A DNA stretch of 7,910 nucleotides. Origin: Paracoccaceae bacterium (GTDB lineage: Bacteria > Pseudomonadota > Alphaproteobacteria > Rhodobacterales > Rhodobacteraceae). Positions within the stretch are counted from its first letter, which is position 1. Each line of letters starts with the position of its first letter. The notes under the pieces are model-generated. The model was not told where the DNA came from. It worked only from the letters and a program-made list of their open reading frames with translations, and ran no database searches. The translations under genes were made by a program, and so were the position numbers. Below, piece by piece: positions 5,507 through 7,910 of the stretch. The stretch covers positions 1 through 7,910 of the forward strand of contig SLKW01000206.1 of assembly GCA_007134405.1 (NCBI GenBank), in the 5' to 3' direction.

Positions 5507-6499
5507 ATGCCGCTTCTGCAGATCACCGCGTCCCGGCACGGCCTGACCAGCGCCGCCGCCCCGGTCGACTGCCGCGGCGCGCCGGTCTCTGACAGTGCCG
5601 ATGCGCAGATCCGGCACGCGCTCGCCGGTCTGCCCGATGCGGCGCCGGTCCTCATCATGATCCACGGGATGGGCTATGTGCCCGGCCTCGCCGCGGTCGA
5701 TCCGCACCGGCTGGTCTATGCGCCGCGCTCGGGCCAGACGACGCGGCGCTACCTGTCCTGGCCCCGGCACCTGCGCTTCACGCCCGAACCCGCGACCGGG
5801 GGCGCGGCCAGCCCGGGCCTGTGCATCGGCTTCGGCTGGAACGGCGGCGGCGGCGTCTGGGCGGCCAGCCGGGCGGCGGCGGCTTCGGCGCAGCCGCTGG
5901 CGCGGCTCATCCAGATGATCCGCCGCGCGGCGCCACACCGGCGGGTGGACCTGTTCGCCCACAGCCTGGGCGCGCGCGTGGCGCTTGGCGCGGTTCCGCT
6001 GCTGCACGCGGGCGCGCTGGGGCGCGTCTTCCTTCTGGCGGGGGCCGAGCTTGGCCCGCGGGCGCTGCGGGTGCTCGACACGCCGGCCGGGCGCACGGCC
6101 GAATTCTTCAACGTCGTCACCCGCGAGAACGACATCTTCGATCTTCTGTTCGAACTCAGCCAGATCCCGCTGTACGGGCGCGGCCGCTCCATCGGCCTGG
6201 GGCTCAGCGACGCGCCGAACTGGCTGGATGTGCAGATCGATCACGCACCGACTTTGCAGCGCCTGGCCGCGCTGGGGTTCGACCTCGCGCCGTCCGGTCT
6301 GCGCGTTTGCCACTGGAGCGTCTACCTGCGCCCCGGCATCTTCCGCCTCTATCGCGGGCTCGTCCATCACCGCGACCGCCTGGCGCTGCCTGTCCTGCGC
6401 GAGGCGCTGCTGGAGCCCCCGCAACCACGCTGGTCGCGGCTCATACCGCGCGGTCAGGTCTTGCCTTTTCCCCGGCACGGACCAAGTCTGCCCCCGTAA
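5507..6499 (+). CDS. Alpha/beta hydrolase of unknown substrate
   Basis: A 330-residue protein with the alpha/beta-hydrolase layout. It has the strand-turn LIMIHGMG (49-56; His53-Gly54 is the usual oxyanion-side HG) and the nucleophile elbow FAHSLGAR, with Ser153 in the pattern A-H-S-L-G. An acid candidate is Asp209 in TRENDIFD, and a histidine candidate is His269 in CHWSVYLRPG. The first Gly of the usual G-x-S-x-G is Ala here, a known variant. No signal peptide or lipobox is visible, so it is probably cytoplasmic. I do not recognise the subfamily, and substrate cannot be inferred. The ATG at 5507 has GGAG (5494-5497) nine bases before it. The GST gene starts 17 bases after its stop, suggesting one transcript. 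Codon use is as GC-rich as the neighbours, with no sign of transfer. Confidence 0.85.
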   Translation: MPLLQITASRHGLTSAAAPVDCRGAPVSDSADAQIRHALAGLPDAAPVLIMIHGMGYVPGLAAVDPHRLVYAPRSGQTTRRYLSWPRHLRFTPEPATGGAASPGLCIGFGWNGGGGVWAASRAAAASAQPLARLIQMIRRAAPHRRVDLFAHSLGARVALGAVPLLHAGALGRVFLLAGAELGPRALRVLDTPAGRTAEFFNVVTRENDIFDLLFELSQIPLYGRGRSIGLGLSDAPNWLDVQIDHAPTLQRLAALGFDLAPSGLRVCHWSVYLRPGIFRLYRGLVHHRDRLALPVLREALLEPPQPRWSRLIPRGQVLPFPRHGPSLPP

Positions 6500-6516
6500 C
6501 AGACGGGAGAGACGGA

Positions 6517-7230
6517 ATGACACGCGAGATCGACCTGTACTACTGGCCAACGCCGAACGGCTGGAAGGTGACCATCGCGCTCGAGGAAATGGGGCTGCCC
6601 TACCGCGTGAACCTGATCAACATCGGCGCAGGCGATCAGTTCGATCCCGAATTCCTGAAAATCGCGCCGAACAACCGGATGCCCGCCATCATCGACCCCG
6701 AAGGGCCCGACGGCGCGCCGATCTCGATCTTCGAATCGGGGGCCATCCTTCAATACCTGGCACGCAAGACCGGCCAGTTTGGCGGCCCGACCGAACGCGA
6801 CCGGGTGGCGGTCGATCAATGGCTGATGTGGCAGATGGGCGGCGTCGGGCCGATGGCCGGGCAGGCGCACCACTTCCTCAGCTACGCGCCCGAACTCGAC
6901 CCGCCGCAGGACCTGCCCTATGCCAAGGATCGCTACCGCCGCGAGGTCGCGCGCCTTTACGGCGTGCTCGACCGGCAACTGGCGCAGAACCGCTATGTCG
7001 CGGGCGATTTCCTGTCCATCGCCGACATGGCGATCTGGCCCTGGGCACAGGGCTGGGAGCGTCAGGAACAGACGCTCGACGACAAGCCGCACATGAAGCG
7101 CTGGCTCGAGGAACTGGCTGCGCGGCCCGGGTTTCAGAAGGGCAAGGCGGTCGCCGCCGACAAACGCTCGAGCGGCATGGACCGCAAGGCGCAGGAAGTC
7201 CTCTTCGGCGCCAAATCCTCGGCGGCCTGA
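6517..7230 (+). CDS. Nu-class glutathione transferase (YfcG/YghU-like)
   Basis: A 237-residue glutathione transferase that matches the E. coli YfcG/YghU group, which binds two glutathiones and acts mainly as a disulfide reductase/peroxidase. The thioredoxin-like domain (about 1-88) has the group's TPNGWK (Thr12, Asn14) in place of a catalytic Tyr/Ser/Cys, the PNNRMPAI cis-proline loop (51-58; Pro56) and the glutathione-binding FESGAILQYL (72-81; Glu73-Ser74). The helical domain has QWLMWQMGGVGPMAGQAHHF (111-130), very close to YfcG, and the SIAD N-capping box (167-170) followed by WPWAQGW. The open frame continues upstream for 232 codons through the hydrolase gene in another frame; that is an artefact of GC-rich DNA. 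The ATG at 6517 has a purine-rich GGGAGAGACGGA just before it and begins like the family. It follows the hydrolase by 17 bases and converges with osmC. The product is probably cytosolic. Confidence 0.94.
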   Translation: MTREIDLYYWPTPNGWKVTIALEEMGLPYRVNLINIGAGDQFDPEFLKIAPNNRMPAIIDPEGPDGAPISIFESGAILQYLARKTGQFGGPTERDRVAVDQWLMWQMGGVGPMAGQAHHFLSYAPELDPPQDLPYAKDRYRREVARLYGVLDRQLAQNRYVAGDFLSIADMAIWPWAQGWERQEQTLDDKPHMKRWLEELAARPGFQKGKAVAADKRSSGMDRKAQEVLFGAKSSAA

Positions 7231-7278
7231 GCGGCGACCTGAGCGCGGCGGGCTGATTGGCGATCCCGGGGGTGCGGC

Positions 7279-7758
7279 TCACCTGGTAGGCGCGACGCGG
7301 AAGCGTGGCGCCACCCGCACCGGACAGGCCAGCGACCGGGCGATGTAGCAGAAGCGATGCACCTCGCCGTGCAGGGACGCGGCGCGGTGCAAATCGGTCC
7401 CCTCCGGAACCGTCGCGCACGGGTTCAGCAGCACCTCGACAAACCGACCGGCGCCATCGGGCGCGGTTTCGCCCCGGCCCTCGGGTTGGTCGGTATAGGC
7501 CAGTACGCGCAGCCCGGCCTCGGCTGCCAGATGCAGATACCAGAGCATGTGGCACCCGGCGAGCGCCGACAGCAGCAGATCCTCGGGGTTCATCCGCGCC
7601 CGATCGCCGCCCAGCGCGGGGTCGTTCGAGCAGTCGATGGGAGCCTTGCCCGGCACCGCGATGCGCCAGTTCCGGTCGTAGGCCCGGTAATGCGCCGTCC
7701 CCGCACCGCGATTGCCGGTCCAGTGGATACGCGCGGAAAAGCGGTTCGCTTCGGTCAT
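7279..7758 (-). CDS. OsmC family protein (thiol peroxidase-like)
   Basis: A 159-residue OsmC/Ohr-superfamily protein. These are cytoplasmic dimers that reduce organic or other hydroperoxides with a pair of reactive cysteines. The first cysteine is Cys69 in LSALAGCHMLWYLHLAAEAG and the second is Cys137 in HRFCYIA, both at the expected places. The active-site Glu59 (NPEDLLL) and the N-terminal WTGNRGAGTAHY strand-turn typical of one OsmC branch are present. It looks like the general OsmC-like branch rather than Ohr, so the substrate is uncertain. The ATG at 7758 has no visible Shine-Dalgarno sequence. It overlaps the stop of a small upstream ORF as ATGA, which suggests translational coupling. 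It converges with the GST gene across a 48-base gap in which I see no clear terminator. Confidence 0.92.
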   Translation of the reverse strand: MTEANRFSARIHWTGNRGAGTAHYRAYDRNWRIAVPGKAPIDCSNDPALGGDRARMNPEDLLLSALAGCHMLWYLHLAAEAGLRVLAYTDQPEGRGETAPDGAGRFVEVLLNPCATVPEGTDLHRAASLHGEVHRFCYIARSLACPVRVAPRFRVAPTR

Positions 7759-7865
7759 GGGTTCGCGCCGGAAAGTGGCCGCCCAAACCTGCGCGAGACG
7801 TAATCGCGGGCCTCGGCGGAAAGTTTCACTGCGGTTAACTTGTCTATTTTATCGTTTTTTTGCAT
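7755..7865 (-). CDS. Small ORF overlapping the osmC start (ATGA)
   Basis: A 36-residue reading frame beginning MQKNDKIDKLTAVKLSAEAR and ending in a TGA that overlaps the osmC ATG by the classic ATGA. The product is a charged, mostly helical-looking peptide of no family I recognise. For it: the ATGA overlap, and the absence of any ribosome binding site for osmC alone. Against it: no Shine-Dalgarno sequence before its ATG, some rare codons (ATA, TTA, AGG), and an AT-rich 5' half that looks more like promoter DNA. The frame stays open to the window edge at 7910, so it could also be the end of a longer gene lying mostly outside. Whether it is translated is undecided. Confidence 0.3.
   Translation of the reverse strand: MQKNDKIDKLTAVKLSAEARDYVSRRFGRPLSGANP
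7824..7838 (-). promoter_or_regulatory. CtrA-like half-site upstream of osmC
   Basis: Read leftward: TTAA (7838-7835), seven bases, then GAAA, in the context GTTAACCGC. It has one perfect half and one poor half of the CtrA consensus. A second near-match, GTAA-N7-CAAA, begins at 7873. Both lie in the only gap that could hold the osmC promoter. The 5' end of the small ORF is here too, so the site and the ORF are competing readings. Confidence 0.25.
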
Positions 7866-7878
7866 GCGGTTACGTGTT

Positions 7879-7894
7879 TGCGCGCATGCGCGCA
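7879..7894. repeat. 16-bp perfect palindrome
   Basis: TGCGCGCATGCGCGCA is its own reverse complement. It lies about 120 bases before the osmC start, at the right edge of the window. It could be a regulator site, but alternating GC purine-pyrimidine sequence forms palindromes easily. Confidence 0.4.
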
Positions 7895-7910
7895 GCCGCC
7901 GGGCCGCCAC

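Noticed and set aside
5821..6516. A 232-codon in-frame extension upstream of the GST, suggesting a fusion protein
   Set aside because: This stretch is the hydrolase gene read in another frame. The GST has its own ribosome binding site and family-like N-terminus at 6517.
5486..6550. A 354-codon leftward frame opposite the hydrolase
   Set aside because: It covers the whole hydrolase gene in antisense, has noise-like Arg/Ala/Gln/Pro composition, and lacks a ribosome binding site.
7855..7861. Run of seven T as a terminator
   Set aside because: No stable hairpin precedes it on the plus strand, and no gene reading in that direction ends nearby. It more likely belongs to AT-rich promoter or small-ORF sequence on the minus strand.
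1..7910. CRISPR arrays, IS elements, prophage genes, defence or toxin-antitoxin systems
   Set aside because: No regularly spaced direct repeats, transposase or integrase motifs, terminal inverted repeats, or known defence-gene domains were seen on either strand.

Overview
The window is chromosomal DNA from a GC-rich alphaproteobacterium, most likely of the order Rhodobacterales. The diagnostic pair is ctrA, the alphaproteobacterial cell-cycle/motility response regulator, directly preceded by sciP (DUF1153), its small antagonist. The other genes (mnmA, metZ, a Nu-class glutathione transferase, OsmC, CHAD) fit this but are less specific. I see no phage, IS element, CRISPR array, rRNA or convincing tRNA. 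This looks like a stable core-genome neighbourhood, not an island.

Layout. Positions 39-2849 hold three leftward genes: mnmA (tRNA 2-thiolation), a two-helix membrane protein of unknown function, and a CHAD-domain protein at the left edge. mnmA has a good sigma70-type promoter (2880-2907) facing left. It is divergent from sciP, which starts at 2987. sciP and ctrA run rightward (2987-4072), and ctrA has a CtrA-box-like element of its own 52-66 bases before its start. ctrA and metZ converge on a strong shared hairpin (4099-4127). metZ (leftward; best start at 5342, set by a Shine-Dalgarno sequence) is divergent from a rightward pair: an unassigned alpha/beta hydrolase (5507-6499) and, 17 bases later, a YfcG/YghU-like glutathione transferase (6517-7230). 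This pair converges on an OsmC-family thiol peroxidase-like gene (7279-7758). The OsmC start overlaps the end of a small ORF at the right edge.

Functional themes. CtrA and SciP form the regulatory core. CtrA-box-like sequences (GTAA-N7-TTAA and degenerate forms) recur in several gene-free stretches here, so the metZ/hydrolase and osmC promoters may also belong to the CtrA regulon; this is inference from short motifs. Sulfur and thiol chemistry recurs in mnmA (tRNA thiolation), metZ (homocysteine synthesis), the GST and OsmC, but this may be coincidence.

Nothing in the window is clearly a previously undescribed system. The best leads are the recurring CtrA-like boxes, the inverted repeat containing a GANTC methylation site before the hydrolase, and the small ORF coupled to osmC.
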